Source of the DNA: an uncultured Desulfobacteraceae bacterium
Lineage (GTDB): Bacteria > Desulfobacterota > Desulfobacteria > Desulfobacterales > UBA2174
Assembly (NCBI GenBank): GCA_937982505.1
Contig: CALJLV010000028.1
Coordinates: 1-5,790, forward strand
DNA length: 5,790 nt
Direction: 5' to 3'
Shown here: in pieces, positions 5,730 through 5,790 of the stretch
How the letters are laid out: every line of letters begins with the position of its first letter
How positions within the stretch are numbered: position 1 is the first letter of the stretch
Notes under the pieces: model-generated
The model's database searches: none
Seen by the model: only the letters and a program-made list of their open reading frames with translations
Told to the model about the DNA's origin: nothing
Translations under genes and position numbers: made by a program

Positions 5730-5790
5730 AGATCGGAAGAGCGGCGTGTAGGGAAAGAGGGTAAATCCGGGTGGTCGGCGGATCATTAAA
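5730..5790 (+). other. Illumina adapter read-through (non-genomic)
   Basis: From 5730 the sequence begins AGATCGGAAGAGC and continues as the 58-nt TruSeq universal adapter (reverse complement), ending ATCATT at 5787 and then AAA. By my alignment 51 of 58 positions agree with the adapter as I recall it, and the 7 differences look like low-quality base calls (several T to G). The reverse strand translates as MIRRPPGFTLFPYTPLFRS, a variant of the MIRRPPRSTLFPYTTLFRS peptide that is a known adapter artefact in protein databases. This part should be trimmed. Confidence 0.97.

Noticed and set aside
5595..5786. A minus-strand frame starting MIRRPPGFTLFPYTPLFRS
   Set aside because: Its first 19 residues are translated Illumina adapter and the rest is the transporter gene out of frame.

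Overview
The window is GC-rich bacterial DNA. It holds three protein genes, all on the minus strand, separated by repeat-rich non-coding DNA. The lineage is not proven. A large soluble GAF/PAS hybrid kinase and several classes of short intergenic palindromic repeats would suit a Desulfobacterota-like or related GC-rich proteobacterial genome, but that is inference and no marker gene is present.

Layout, left to right. Bases 1-310 have no gene. They carry three near-tandem REP-like hairpins (54-161), one copy of a sequence repeated near 1050 (205-240), and a strong CCCCCCTTT/AAAGGGGGG hairpin (269-289). Bases 311-880 (minus) encode a 189-residue predicted four-helix membrane protein of unknown function with a clear Shine-Dalgarno sequence. 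Bases 881-1291 are non-coding, with a 12-bp palindrome, three GGTCACGG boxes, the second copy of the ~34-bp repeat, and a 96-bp imperfect inverted repeat that lies after the end of the kinase gene. Bases 1292-4624 (minus) encode an 1110-residue cytoplasmic hybrid sensor kinase: degenerate receiver, GAF, PAS, PAS, GAF, HisKA, HATPase, intact receiver. A 147-bp spacer (4625-4771) holds a plausible kinase promoter with a palindrome inside it. Bases 4772-5722 (minus) encode an MgtE-like CBS-pair membrane transporter whose 5' end lies at the edge of genuine sequence.

The last 61 bases (5730-5790) are not genomic. They match the Illumina TruSeq adapter as I recall it, with errors, followed by AAA. 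The window therefore ends at a contig edge with untrimmed read-through, and nothing right of about 5729 should be interpreted biologically.

The three genes share a strand but are separated by 147 and 411 bp, and repeats or a promoter candidate lie in the gaps, so they are probably separate transcription units. No obvious pathway links them. I see no new multi-gene system here. The most notable biological points are the kinase's N-terminal receiver that seems to have lost its phosphorylation chemistry, its two duplicated GAF domains, and the divergent pore motif of the MgtE-like protein.
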